From NCBI GenBank assembly GCA_029248185.1, contig JAQWJV010000009.1, forward strand, positions 1 through 64,000: a stretch of DNA of 64,000 nt, written 5' to 3'. Source of the DNA: Flavobacteriaceae bacterium (GTDB taxonomy: Bacteria > Bacteroidota > Bacteroidia > Flavobacteriales > Flavobacteriaceae). Every line of letters starts with the position of its first letter. The stretch's first letter is position 1. The translations under genes and the position numbers were made by a program. A model generated the notes under the pieces. That model searched no databases, was not told the DNA's origin, and saw only the letters and a list, made by a program, of their open reading frames with translations. Below are positions 1-8,804 of this stretch, in pieces.

Positions 1-323
1 GCAATAGCTGCATCTTTTTCATAATCAATTGAAATTATTCGTCCAATTCTATTTGATTTATCTCCTTCTTTTACATTCGTGATATATTTTTCTCCTATGC
101 GAATTCTTAAACTATCTTCAATTGTAACTGTATAAAGATTAAAATCAGGGTGAAATGCTCTTTTTAATCTATCTGGTTCCCCATTTGCAGTTCCTTCTAT
201 ATAATCCATTAGTGTCACCGTAATTTGCTCAATTTCCGATTTGCTATTTTCAGTTTGAGCATTCACTTTGAATCCAAATAGAATTGCAAGTCCAATTAAT
301 CCAATTTTTATTGATCTTGTCAT
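1..323 (-). CDS. Secreted NTF2-like (putative lumazine-binding family) protein, 3' end missing
   Basis: The ATG at 321-323 opens a frame that runs off the left edge, so only the N-terminal ~107 residues are seen. The protein starts with a signal peptide (MTRSIKIGLIGLAILFGF, then a VNAQ cleavage-like site). The mature part contains DYIEGTANGEPDRLKRAFHP followed by DFNLYTV and SNRIGRIISIDYEKDAAI. This pattern is typical of the small periplasmic SnoaL/NTF2-like 'putative lumazine-binding' family common in Bacteroidota; the lumazine link is a family name, not shown function. The frame has no stops and good codon texture. Substrate unknown. Confidence 0.75.
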   Translation of the reverse strand, partial: MTRSIKIGLIGLAILFGFKVNAQTENSKSEIEQITVTLMDYIEGTANGEPDRLKRAFHPDFNLYTVTIEDSLRIRIGEKYITNVKEGDKSNRIGRIISIDYEKDAAI

Positions 324-389
324 GTTGATTATTTTTTGTTTTTAATGAAAGCTAATTAGCGTATATATTCGCCCTATGCGTGTTCATTT

Positions 390-615
390 CTGTTATATTT
401 TTGTTTTTGTTCAACAATACTTCCCGAATCAGCATGTTTTGTGGAACGTTTCGTTCTTAAAAAAATCATCCAAGGTGTTTTTATTTTTTCCATTTCTCGT
501 GTAGCGCCCTGACTATCTGTTTCTTTGTTTTTACCACCGTCATGGCCTAATAACTTCTGTGTACAAAAGATATCGATCCTCTTTTCCAAAAAAGGTGTGA
601 TCCGTGAAAGGGAGG
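390..615 (-). pseudogene. Decayed C-terminal fragment of a tyrosine recombinase (integrase)
   Basis: Read leftwards, the frame gives ITPFLEKRIDIFCTQKLLGH, then GATREMEKIKTPW about 12 residues later. This matches the end of tyrosine recombinases, where the usual text is ATHLLE-x(1,2)-DIRYIQKLLGH-x-KTTEIYTHVATREMEKIK-P. The LLGH box and the tail are clear, but the catalytic Tyr of the IYTHV box is gone (the stretch reads ETDSQ). The preceding RHSFATHLL histidine box is visible only as fragments in other frames. An open frame of about 129 codons covers the area (374-763) but is not a real gene. Probably the remnant of an integrated element. Confidence 0.6.
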
Positions 616-806
616 AGTATAATGAGGATAGGGATTGTAGGCTCATAATTTTGGGGTATAGAAATGGGTTGTGACTCCAAGTTACAAAAAAAAGAAAAGC
701 ATCCCAAGGGATGAATTTAAATAAAATCGGAGACCTGTTTTCCCTACGAACTAGCAAAAACAACCCATCCTTTATTTTTTTGAAAGAGGTTCAATATTTT
801 TAGCAA

Positions 807-954
807 TTATTTTAACGATTGATGCCCCATAACCTCCGTAAAATAGGTGATGACTGAGTTTTGATCAACAGTAATATGAGTGAGATAACTAGACACTTGA
901 TAGTCTTTAGCAACCTCCTTACTATATGGAATGCTAGTATAGAAAAACTCTCTC
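807..954 (-). pseudogene. Short coding-like remnant, unrecognised family
   Basis: Between the integrase remnant and the META lipoprotein, one leftward frame of about 48 codons lies between a TAG and a TAA. It has no start codon of its own but reads like real protein, e.g. SKEVAKDYQVSSYLTHITVD and later NSVITYFTEVMGHQSLK at the stop. I do not recognise the family. It is best explained as the 3' end of a gene whose front part has been lost, in the same decayed patch as the integrase tail. Chance cannot be excluded at this length. Confidence 0.3.
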
Positions 955-1008
955 TATTTAATCTAATGGGTTATCCCTTTAACTCATCGTCACGAGCTAA
1001 CTCTGCTT

Positions 1009-1743
1009 TCACTCCTTTAAGCGAAGGCTAAGCCATGTTTCCGATTCCTTTTTTAGGCTAAGGGTATTTCTTAAAATAGAATAGTTGTTGATTTGAGAAA
1101 GCGCTTGGGAGAATTCTTGTTCGCGGGAGTTGCGTTCTGCTTCACAGGCCCGTTCGGTATAGAAAAGCTCCGTCAACAAAAGGCCGTCTTCTTGAGTTGT
1201 ATACTTTCCACCTCCGCTGTTGCAAGGGGTTTGAATACTTACTGTCCCATCCGCTAAAAAAACAAGGCCCGTGTCTGCATCCAAAATGGAAGCACTAATT
1301 GCGTTGGGTATTCGGATAGAGACTACCGTCCAAGCATTCACTAAGTTCGCGTTTTCTGGTCGCATTAGGCTTAACACCACCTCTCCTTCATCATTAAATA
1401 GTTGAGCGCTGTTTTCTTCTAGCCTGAAGGTCAAAACAGCCTTGTCAAGAAGTGCTACTAATTCCTGTTCCCGTTTGCCTTCCGCTTCGGGACAACCAAT
1501 TAAGGTGGAGGCAATAAAAGAAAAAGTAAGAAGCTCGTCTGTGGTCGTAACGCTTCCAAAAAGAGAATTACAGCCTGCAGAGGCAGAAAAAGAACCTTCC
1601 TCAAACAATAGGGTTCCTCCCCCCTCAATGTCCCAATACCCAAAAATCGAATCTGGATAATTCGCAGTGGACACTTCCTTGGTACAACTGTAAACGGAAA
1701 GAAAGAAGAAAAGTAAAACAATGCTAATGAAACTGTTTTTCAT
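1009..1743 (-). CDS. Lipoprotein with two META (HslJ-like) domains
   Basis: A 244-residue exported lipoprotein. The signal peptide ends in a lipobox (SVYSC, Cys20). Two META/HslJ-type repeats follow. The first is at about residues 30-125, with FGYWDIEGGGTLLFEEG and the typical AGCNSLFG turn. The second is at about 135-240, with NAWTVVSI, TGLVFLADGTVSIQTPCNSG and a repeat of the Gly/Cys/Asn turn. META domains occur in E. coli HslJ and in many periplasmic lipoproteins; their biochemical role is poorly known. The gene is monocistronic, 37 bp downstream of the M24 peptidase on the same strand. Confidence 0.85.
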   Translation of the reverse strand: MKNSFISIVLLFFFLSVYSCTKEVSTANYPDSIFGYWDIEGGGTLLFEEGSFSASAGCNSLFGSVTTTDELLTFSFIASTLIGCPEAEGKREQELVALLDKAVLTFRLEENSAQLFNDEGEVVLSLMRPENANLVNAWTVVSIRIPNAISASILDADTGLVFLADGTVSIQTPCNSGGGKYTTQEDGLLLTELFYTERACEAERNSREQEFSQALSQINNYSILRNTLSLKKESETWLSLRLKE

Positions 1744-1780
1744 ACTTGGGTGTTTCCTACTACCGCAACAAGGATCATGC

Positions 1781-3100
1781 CTATTTTAAGTGGCTCCTTT
1801 TATTTCCGATCAAAATATACTCTGTTTGGCGTCCATTTACGTATCGAAATCCATCCGCACCAAAATAACCTGCTTCTTCCAACATCACGCGTACATCTTT
1901 CCCCCATTCGGGGATAAAAACCTTGGCATTCAATTCAATCGCATAAACCGTTTCTTCTTGTAAAGGATGGTCTCCCGAACCGGAAACCCCCTCTTGTGCG
2001 TCCCACATCCCAATAGTTGTTCCTGCAGAATGTCCGAAGAGACCCAAGGGATGGGTGTAGATCTGTGGGCGTAATCCTGCAGCTTTGCTGTCTGCTAGGG
2101 CCTGTTTCAAAATTGCATTTCCTGTTCTTCCTTTCTTGTAATTTTGCGTCAAATGATCCTGTACTGCATTGCCTTGGGCCAGAGCAGCTACCAAAAATTT
2201 GGGTGCTTCAATCTCTTCGGATTTGAGGACATAGGCCAATTCTTGACAATCGGTATTTAATGTGAGGTAACTAATGCCAAAATCACAATGCAATAAATCT
2301 CCAGGGGAAATCACATCGTATTTGGATTTCCCGTCAAAGGCATATAAATCACTTTTCCCTGTTCGTTGCACATCCACTGTAGGGTGAAACCAAGTATCCA
2401 ATCCAAGTGCAGCAACTTTTTCTCGTAACCACCACACCACGTCTTCAGTAGTCGTTGTACCGGGAGTAATTACCTGAGTAGAAAAAGCTTCTGATATAAT
2501 GTTGTGGGTAATCTCCACTAACTGACTAAATAGGGTCATTTCCAATGGGGTTCGGGTTTCAATCCATCGTACCGCTAGCGTTTCTGCAGAAACTATTTTT
2601 TTGTGATATGCCTTGGGTAAGGCATTCATCATACCATCATAATCGGTTTTGACCAAGCCATCTGCAATGCCATAATGTTCAGAAGTATTGATTCCAATCC
2701 GCTCTGGATTTTGACTTTGAATATAATCAGAAAGGGCTTGCCATTGATCGGGTTGTTTTTCTTTGTTCCAAATAGAGCGAATATTCTCTCCAAAATTATA
2801 TCGCGTAATGGCCACCGCATCCATACCCCCTTTGGTTTTAGAAAAAACTAAAATCGTTCGTCTTCGGGCATTGAGCCAAGTGGGGGGTAATAAGGTTTTA
2901 ACAACGGGATCTTCATTATATTCTCGAGTTATCAATACCCAAAGGTCCAAATTCTGCTCTTCCATTAACTTAGGAAGTAGGTTTTGAATACGCTCCTTTT
3001 GGATGGCATCAATCAGGTCTGCTCGCTCACGAAGGGGTAGAATCTTTTGACTAAAAAGGGCTTGACTAAACAAACAAATAAGGAGAATATACGGTTTCAT
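1781..3100 (-). CDS. Secreted M24-family metallopeptidase (Xaa-Pro aminopeptidase-like)
   Basis: A 439-residue protein with a signal peptide (LLICLFSQALFSQ). An N-terminal creatinase-like domain spans about residues 25-180, followed by a pita-bread M24 domain at about 190-430. The expected dinuclear metal ligands are present: Asp273 (HCDFG), Asp284 (LNTD), His357 (FGHSAG), Glu389 (AIELN) and Glu408/409 (MLEEAG). Family members remove N-terminal residues from peptides, often X-Pro. Location is predicted to be periplasmic. It lies divergent to recA, with its start 107 bp from the recA start. Confidence 0.85.
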   Translation of the reverse strand: MKPYILLICLFSQALFSQKILPLRERADLIDAIQKERIQNLLPKLMEEQNLDLWVLITREYNEDPVVKTLLPPTWLNARRRTILVFSKTKGGMDAVAITRYNFGENIRSIWNKEKQPDQWQALSDYIQSQNPERIGINTSEHYGIADGLVKTDYDGMMNALPKAYHKKIVSAETLAVRWIETRTPLEMTLFSQLVEITHNIISEAFSTQVITPGTTTTEDVVWWLREKVAALGLDTWFHPTVDVQRTGKSDLYAFDGKSKYDVISPGDLLHCDFGISYLTLNTDCQELAYVLKSEEIEAPKFLVAALAQGNAVQDHLTQNYKKGRTGNAILKQALADSKAAGLRPQIYTHPLGLFGHSAGTTIGMWDAQEGVSGSGDHPLQEETVYAIELNAKVFIPEWGKDVRVMLEEAGYFGADGFRYVNGRQTEYILIGNKRSHLK

Positions 3101-3162
3101 ATCAGATCATCTTTAATCTCTAAACCTACAAAAAAATTGTTAATAATGCAGCCATCTCTGAC

Positions 3163-3193
3163 TTGTAAGCCTTTAGAAGAAAATGTAATTTAG
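3163..3193 (+). promoter_or_regulatory. Probable recA promoter (Bacteroidota type)
   Basis: TTG at 3163-3165 is followed after 20 bp by TAATTTAG (3186-3193), 7 of 8 to the TAnnTTTG -7 consensus. The recA ATG lies 14 bp downstream. No LexA-type palindrome was recognised. Confidence 0.4.
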
Positions 3194-3207
3194 CCAAAAA
3201 GCAAGTT

Positions 3208-4215
3208 ATGTCAGATCAAAAAAGTGCCAAACAAAAAGCGTTACAACTCACGCTAGATAAGCTAGATAAAACCTATGGTAAAGGAGCCGTGATGAAAATG
3301 GGCGATGAAGCCATTGTCGAAGTAGAATCTATTTCCTCAGGTTCGCTTGGTTTGGATATTGCCTTGGGTGTGGGGGGCTATCCTCGTGGGCGTGTCATTG
3401 AAATATATGGTCCCGAATCTTCTGGAAAAACGACCCTGACACTACATGCCATTGCCGAATGTCAAAAAACAGGTGGAATTGCCGCTTTTATTGATGCGGA
3501 ACATGCTTTTGATCGTTTTTATGCTGAAAAATTAGGGGTCGATGTCGGTGAACTGATCATCTCACAACCCGACCACGGTGAACAAGCCCTTGAAATTGCA
3601 GACAACCTCATCCGTTCTGGTGCTATCGATATTGTCGTAATTGACTCTGTTGCGGCTTTAACACCAAAAAGTGAAATTGAAGGCGAAATGGGTGATTCTA
3701 AAATGGGGCTTCATGCCCGTTTAATGTCACAAGCCCTAAGGAAATTAACTGGTTCCATTAGCAAAACCAATTGTACTGTATTTTTTATTAACCAGTTGAG
3801 AGAGAAAATTGGAGTCATGTTCGGAAATCCAGAAACAACCACAGGTGGAAATGCCTTGAAATTCTATGCTTCCGTTCGCTTGGATATCCGTCGATCTACA
3901 CAAATTAAAAATACCGAATCTGAGGTTTTAGGAAATAAAACGCGGGTTAAAGTGGTAAAAAACAAAGTCGCTCCTCCTTTCCGTACCACAGAATTTGATA
4001 TCATGTATGGAGAAGGAATTTCTAAAATTGGAGAAATTATTGACTTGGGTGTAAATTACGAGATCATCAAAAAGAGTGGATCCTGGTTTAGCTACGGTGA
4101 CACTAAAATTGGTCAAGGACGTGATGCAGTAAAAAAGTTACTCATTGACAATCCCGAGTTAATGGATGAGCTAGAACAAAAAATAATGGATACCTTAAAA
4201 GCTGTTGACGCATAA
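3208..4215 (+). CDS. recA: Recombinase RecA
   Basis: Full-length 335-residue RecA. It forms an ATP-dependent filament on ssDNA for homologous recombination and activates the SOS response. Walker A is GPESSGKTT at residues 68-76. The L2 region reads [20 protein letters not shown] (about 193-212). The polymerisation and C-terminal regions are intact. The start is supported by the promoter-like element just upstream. recA is single-copy and highly conserved, so this is a firm call. It is followed by the broken pabB. Confidence 0.98.
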   Translation: MSDQKSAKQKALQLTLDKLDKTYGKGAVMKMGDEAIVEVESISSGSLGLDIALGVGGYPRGRVIEIYGPESSGKTTLTLHAIAECQKTGGIAAFIDAEHAFDRFYAEKLGVDVGELIISQPDHGEQALEIADNLIRSGAIDIVVIDSVAALTPKSEIEGEMGDSKMGLHARLMSQALRKLTGSISKTNCTVFFINQLREKIGVMFGNPETTTGGNALKFYASVRLDIRRSTQIKNTESEVLGNKTRVKVVKNKVAPPFRTTEFDIMYGEGISKIGEIIDLGVNYEIIKKSGSWFSYGDTKIGQGRDAVKKLLIDNPELMDELEQKIMDTLKAVDA

Positions 4216-4223
4216 ATAAAATT

Positions 4224-5195
4224 GTGAGCGTTTCAACCAACTTTAATTCCCAGTTTTCTGAATAGATCTCATCGGGAGTTCCTATTATTTTCCTTTTAGA
4301 CTTTATGGGAGTAAGCCCCCAGTTTTATAGCTTCGAGGAAGCCGCAAATAAAGAAATTTACTTCAACTTCAAGGGCTTAACTAACGCTCCAAAAAGAGAC
4401 GCCAAATTAAGTTCATCCTTGAAGGTAACTCCTATTTGTGAAAAAACCTAAACTTCCGCTTTTGATTATGTAAAACATCACATTGGCAAAGGAGATGCCT
4501 TTTTACTCAACTTAACCTTTAAATCCCAGGTGGAAACAGAACATTCTTTATTGGATCTATTCTATGCCGCAGAGGCACCCTATAAATTTTACAAAAAAAA
4601 TGACTTTGTCGTGTTTTCTCCAGAGTGTTTTATTAAAATTGAGAACAACAACATCTACAGCTTTCCCATGAAAGGAACAATTGATGCCACACTTCCCAAT
4701 GCAAAGCGTCTTTTAACGGAAAATTTAAAAGAGCAATATGAACACAATACCATAGTAGATTTGATACGGAATGACCTTTCTAAAGTTGCAAAAGAAGTAC
4801 ACTTAAAACGCTATCGATATCTAGAAAAAATTAAATCTACTACTCATGATCTATATCAAAGTAGTTCAGAAATTTCGGCTAAACTGCCGAACAATTGGAC
4901 TCAGAATGTAGGCGATATTTTTCAAAATCTTCTGCCAGCAGGATCTATTAGCGGTGCGCCAAAAGACAAAACCTTAGAGCTTATTCAACAAGCTGAATCC
5001 GATCCGAGGGAATATTACACTGGAATATTTGGTGTTTACGATAATAAGCGATTGGAAAGTGCTGTAAACATTCGGTATATCGAAAAAAGAAATGGAAAAT
5101 TTTGGTTCAGAAGTGGAGGGGGTATTACTCATTTAAGTGAGCAAAAGGAAGAATATCAAGAATTAATTAATAAAATTTATGTTCCTTCTCTTTGA
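4224..5195 (+). pseudogene. pabB: Aminodeoxychorismate synthase component I, interrupted by two in-frame stops
   Basis: One continuous frame from GTG 4224 encodes a chorismate-binding enzyme of the short Bacteroidota type, about 320 residues. It is broken by TAG at 4263-4265 and TAA at 4449-4451. Before the second stop it reads IIFLLDFMGVSPQFY and EEAANKEIYFNFKGL; after it come SAFDYVKHHIGKGDAFLLNL, PMKGTIDA, TIVDLIRNDLS, LPAGSISGAPK and SGGGITHLSEQ, all hallmarks of PabB/TrpE. The enzyme uses chorismate and ammonia to make 4-amino-4-deoxychorismate for folate. No frameshift is seen and catalytic motifs are kept. A reinitiated product from GTG 4530 would lack the N-terminal strands. Either recent nonsense decay, suppression or sequence error. 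Confidence 0.8.
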
Positions 5196-5778
5196 GAGTA
5201 TTTGTGTTATTGATGGAGAAATCCAATCGCCTTTATGGCATGAGCAACGATACAAATCAGCCTTTCATAAAAGTTATAATGAATTCCTGAAAAACAGTTT
5301 ACTAGAGGGGGTTTTAATTCCTGAAAAATTAAAAAAAGGAAAGGTCAAACTGAGAATTTCGTATAATCAATTCGAAAAAAAAATAGAAGGGTCCAAATAC
5401 ACTTCGAAAGAAATCAAAACCCTTCAAATTATAGAAAGTAATTCAATAAATTATTCTCTAAAATAAAATGATCGTAAAAAACTAGATCAATTATTCTTGA
5501 AAAGGAACAGCTGTGATGACATTATTATCCTTAAAAACGGTTTGGTAACTGACAGTTCCTATGGCAACCTTGTCTTTTTTAAAAATGAGATTGGATATAC
5601 ACCAGAAGAGCCTTTGTTAAAAGGAACGCGAAGAGCAAAATTACTTCACGAGAAAAAAATTATCTTAAAAAAAATCAGTGTAACCGAAATAAAAGAATAT
5701 GAATTCTGTCAAGTAATCAATGCATTACTTGATTTAAATGAGGGCAATAAAATTCCTGTCGATAAGATCTGTTTCTAA
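5179..5778 (+). pseudogene. pabC: Aminotransferase class IV (aminodeoxychorismate lyase), one in-frame stop
   Basis: The ATG at 5179 overlaps the end of pabB by 17 bp. The frame reads LFESICVIDGEIQSPLWHEQ, stops at TAA 5464-5466, and continues without frame change as DDIIILKNGLVTDSSYGNLV and TPEEPLLKGTRRAKLL to 5778. These are the conserved strands of PLP fold-type IV enzymes such as PabC, which releases pyruvate from aminodeoxychorismate to give p-aminobenzoate. The total length of 199 codons fits the short Bacteroidota form. The stop sits where family members often have Tyr or Phe (SLK-stop-NDR). With pabB it forms a coupled, jointly damaged folate operon. Convergent 4-bp overlap with the acyltransferase. 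Confidence 0.75.
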
Positions 5779-6545
5779 GAGCGCTCTTTCCATATCCGAA
5801 TTGCTTCTTCCGAATGTCCTTTAGGATCTGACAGCAATGCAGTTTTTACACTCTGATGGGCTTGTTCTAGAAGTTTGGGAATATCGTTTTCCTTTAAGTT
5901 TGTGGTGGGAATAATTGCTAAGGCTTGGGCACGTAAATCTCCTGGAAAACCATGGGTAGTGTACCAAGGAAATTTGCGTTTACAGTCTAAAAAGACCAAG
6001 GGTAAAATGGGTAATTTATGCTCTATTGCCAATTTAAACGCTCCCTGTTTGAAGGGATTTAAAAGAATGTTTTCATCAAGGTATTCGGTCTCAGGAAAAA
6101 TACACACACTGTAACCTTTTGCAATAACCTTTTGTGCTCTACCATAAACTTCAAAACGGCTTTGTGAACTACTGCGGTCCACCATGATGGCTGCCCGTTT
6201 ATACAAAAATCCAAAAAGAGGAATTTTCACTAATTCCTTTTTTCCAACAAAAACAAAAGGCGTTTTACGCAATCTTAAAATAACCATTACATCCATGTAG
6301 CTGGTATGATTGGCTATGATCATAAAACTTTTCCCTTCTTCTGGAAAAGGGTTCGTTTTTTTTACCCAAAAACCCATTCCCAATAGGACAAAAGGCGCCC
6401 AGACGTTTCTTGCAATCCAAAATACATAACGATATCCATTCGGGAGTAAAACCAAAAAGGCCAAGGGGAAAAATAAAACAATGACAGGAATGGATGCCAG
6501 GAGATAGAACCAAATCCTCCATACAATAAGTAATCCCCTTTTCAC
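5775..6545 (-). CDS. 1-acyl-sn-glycerol-3-phosphate acyltransferase family protein (PlsC-like)
   Basis: A 256-residue inner-membrane protein with an N-terminal hydrophobic hairpin (residues 8-60). The acyltransferase signature NHTSYMD places the catalytic HX4D at His80-Asp85. A second block, FPETEYLDENILLNPFKQGA, matches the substrate-binding region of the PlsC/LPLAT family. The likely role is the second acylation step of phosphatidic acid synthesis, although paralogues acylate other lipids. The start codon is GTG; a TATCTTTG -7 element (6550-6557) lies so close that the mRNA would be nearly leaderless. Convergent with the pabC remnant. Confidence 0.85.
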   Translation of the reverse strand: MKRGLLIVWRIWFYLLASIPVIVLFFPLAFLVLLPNGYRYVFWIARNVWAPFVLLGMGFWVKKTNPFPEEGKSFMIIANHTSYMDVMVILRLRKTPFVFVGKKELVKIPLFGFLYKRAAIMVDRSSSQSRFEVYGRAQKVIAKGYSVCIFPETEYLDENILLNPFKQGAFKLAIEHKLPILPLVFLDCKRKFPWYTTHGFPGDLRAQALAIIPTTNLKENDIPKLLEQAHQSVKTALLSDPKGHSEEAIRIWKERS

Positions 6546-6549
6546 AAAA

Positions 6550-6557
6550 CAAAGATA
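6550..6557 (-). promoter_or_regulatory. -7 promoter element of the PlsC-like gene
   Basis: On the minus strand this reads TATCTTTG, a perfect TAnnTTTG. It sits 4 bp from the GTG start, implying a very short or absent 5' leader. Confidence 0.4.
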
Positions 6558-6611
6558 CTTATAACTAGTCTTTACATCAACAAAAGCTACTCCCTAAAAA
6601 TTAATAAGGCT

Positions 6612-6645
6612 TTGTTGTGCTACTGTCAGAGGAAACGTACCTTTG
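6612..6645 (+). promoter_or_regulatory. trpS promoter
   Basis: TTG at 6615-6617 (within TTTGTTG) is followed after 20 bp by a perfect TACCTTTG -7 element at 6638-6645. The trpS ATG is 14 bp downstream. This is the clearest two-part Bacteroidota promoter in the window. Confidence 0.6.
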
Positions 6646-6659
6646 CCAAAAAGTAATAA

Positions 6660-7628
6660 ATGGCACGTATTTTAACTGGAGTACAGTCAACGGGTACTCC
6701 CCACTTAGGAAACCTTCTTGGAGCCGTGCTCCCTGCCATTGAAATGGCCAAAGCGAGTACCGATGATTCTTTTTTATTTATCGCAGATTTACACTCGCTG
6801 ACACAAATTAAAAATGGAGAAACATTACGAGAGAACACCTTTGCAACAGCTGCCACTTGGTTGGCCTGTGGTTTAGACATTGAAAACACACATTTTTACC
6901 GCCAAAGCGATGTGAGTGAAGTATCGGAATTAGCCTGGTATTTAAGCTGCTTTTTCCCCTACCAGCGCTTGACCTTAGCGCATTCATTTAAAGATAAATC
7001 CGAGCAGCTTTCCGATGTAAATGCGGGTCTGTTTTCTTATCCCATGTTGATGGCTGCTGATATTCTATTATACGATGCAGAAATTGTTCCTGTAGGAAAG
7101 GATCAGCTTCAGCATTTAGAAATTACCCGAGATGTTGCCGCTCGTTTTAATCACCAAATGGGAGAAACTTTAGTCTTGCCCCAGGCTAAAATCCAAGAAA
7201 GTAGTCAATATGTTCCTGGAACGGATGGAGAAAAAATGAGCAAGTCAAAAAACAATACCATTAATATTTTCCTCCCCGAAAAAAAATTACGCAAACAAAT
7301 TATGGGAATCAAAACAGACAGTTCGCCTGTTGAAGAGCCTAAAGATCCCGAACAATGTAATGTCTTTGCCATTTACTCTTTATTAGCCCCCACCTCGTCC
7401 ACTCAAGCCTTAAGAGAAAAATATTTACAAGGAGGAATGGGCTATGGGTATGCTAAACAACTTTTATTTGAGTTGATTTTAGACCGTTTTGAAAAGGAAA
7501 GAAAACAATTTGATTATTACTATCAACATCCTGAAGAGGTACATCTCGCCTTAGCTAAAGGAGCTGAAAAGGCAAGCAAAGTAGCCGCTGAAGTCTTACT
7601 GAGAGTACGAGATAAAATCGGCTACTAG
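6660..7628 (+). CDS. trpS: Tryptophanyl-tRNA synthetase
   Basis: A complete 322-residue class Ic synthetase that charges tRNA-Trp. The HIGH motif appears as TPHLGN at residues 13-18, and the KMSKS loop as GEKMSKSKNN in the second half. PVGKDQLQHLEITRDVAARF is the typical active-site helix region. Length fits bacterial TrpRS. The 3' end overlaps dprA by 4 bp in convergent orientation. Confidence 0.97.
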   Translation: MARILTGVQSTGTPHLGNLLGAVLPAIEMAKASTDDSFLFIADLHSLTQIKNGETLRENTFATAATWLACGLDIENTHFYRQSDVSEVSELAWYLSCFFPYQRLTLAHSFKDKSEQLSDVNAGLFSYPMLMAADILLYDAEIVPVGKDQLQHLEITRDVAARFNHQMGETLVLPQAKIQESSQYVPGTDGEKMSKSKNNTINIFLPEKKLRKQIMGIKTDSSPVEEPKDPEQCNVFAIYSLLAPTSSTQALREKYLQGGMGYGYAKQLLFELILDRFEKERKQFDYYYQHPEEVHLALAKGAEKASKVAAEVLLRVRDKIGY

Positions 7629-8737
7629 ATCCATTCAAAATATTTTCCAGGTAAAGCACGAACCATTCCTTTCATTTCCATTTGCATTAGAAGTGAGGCC
7701 GTTGTACTGACCTTCCACCCCAAAGAAAAAGCCAAATGATCTAAATGACTCTTTTGCTCTTTTTTAAATTGAGTAAAAAGCTGTTGCTCCTCTGGGGTAA
7801 GTTCAACAAATAAAGGCTTTTGGATGGCTTTGGATTTGACTTGTTGGTTCCAACCAAGGGCCGTTACCACATCCATTGGATCGGTCAACACTTGTGTTTT
7901 TTGTTGTAAAAGTAATTGATGACACCCGCCACTCTTCAAATCAGAAGGACGACCCGGTACAGCAAACAATTCTCTACCATATCGATGGGCTAAATCTGCC
8001 GTATTCATGCTACCCCCTTTGACCCCTGATTCTACAATAACAGTAGCCTGGGCAATTCCAGCGATTAATCTATTCATCCTTGGAAAATTTGCTCGATTGA
8101 ACACTGCACCCGGCAAGAAATCCGTCAGCAAAATCCCTTGCTTTTCTATTGAGAGTGCATCTTTTCTGTGTTCAGGAGGATAAATCCTATCGAAACTATG
8201 GGCTAAACAAGCTATCGTTTCCAACCCTGCTTTTAAAGCAGTCCGATGGGCTATAATATCTATGCCTCGAGCCAAACCCGAACAAATAATTGGATTATAG
8301 GGTGCTAATCCATGAATTAATGCTTCACAAAATGCTCGCCCGTTTGGCGTGTTCTGCCTTGTGCCTACAATGCTGATAATCGATCGATCTCGGAAAGTAA
8401 GGGCGCCTTTATAAAATAAAACTAAAGGGGCATCAGCACAAAACGATAATGCTAAAGGATAGGCTGGAGTGCCAAAAAATAAACATTGAATTCCAAGATC
8501 TTCGATTTGTTGAGCCCTTTTTTTTGCCACGGGAAGTCTTTGTTTCCAGTTTTCTAATTCCCTACAAACTATTGCGCCCAAGCCCTCAATCTCATTCCAT
8601 TCTTGTGTTGACGTCTCAAAAATGGCTTCAGCAGAACCAAAGTGGGCTACCATTTTTTGAGCGCGATGCCATCCCATTCCAGGAATTGACTCAAGGAGTA
8701 AACAAGCTTCTAAACGTTTCATCGATTTGGGTTTCAT
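7625..8737 (-). CDS. dprA: DNA-processing protein DprA
   Basis: A 370-residue DprA/Smf. Family members load RecA on incoming ssDNA during natural transformation. It has an N-terminal helix-hairpin-helix-like segment (LLESIPGMGWHRAQKMVAHF), a Rossmann core with SIVGTRQNT and SGLARGIDIIAH, the ELFAVPGRPSD loop, and a C-terminal winged-helix (DprA_WH) from about residue 310. Its presence is compatible with competence but does not prove it, since dprA is near-universal. Divergent to the HU/SPOR gene. Confidence 0.93.
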   Translation of the reverse strand: MKPKSMKRLEACLLLESIPGMGWHRAQKMVAHFGSAEAIFETSTQEWNEIEGLGAIVCRELENWKQRLPVAKKRAQQIEDLGIQCLFFGTPAYPLALSFCADAPLVLFYKGALTFRDRSIISIVGTRQNTPNGRAFCEALIHGLAPYNPIICSGLARGIDIIAHRTALKAGLETIACLAHSFDRIYPPEHRKDALSIEKQGILLTDFLPGAVFNRANFPRMNRLIAGIAQATVIVESGVKGGSMNTADLAHRYGRELFAVPGRPSDLKSGGCHQLLLQQKTQVLTDPMDVVTALGWNQQVKSKAIQKPLFVELTPEEQQLFTQFKKEQKSHLDHLAFSLGWKVSTTASLLMQMEMKGMVRALPGKYFEWI

Positions 8738-8804
8738 TACGAATATACTAAACCTTCTTTCGATGCGTTGGTATGATTATAGTATTATTTTACTATTTTT
8801 GAGT

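Noticed and set aside
374-763. 129-codon leftward open frame as an intact gene
   Set aside because: Only its second half resembles protein (integrase tail) and the catalytic Tyr box is missing; the first half has no family resemblance. Treated as a pseudogene remnant.
4216-4530. The apparent gap after recA as non-coding
   Set aside because: It encodes the N-terminal third of pabB in the same frame, interrupted by TAG and TAA.
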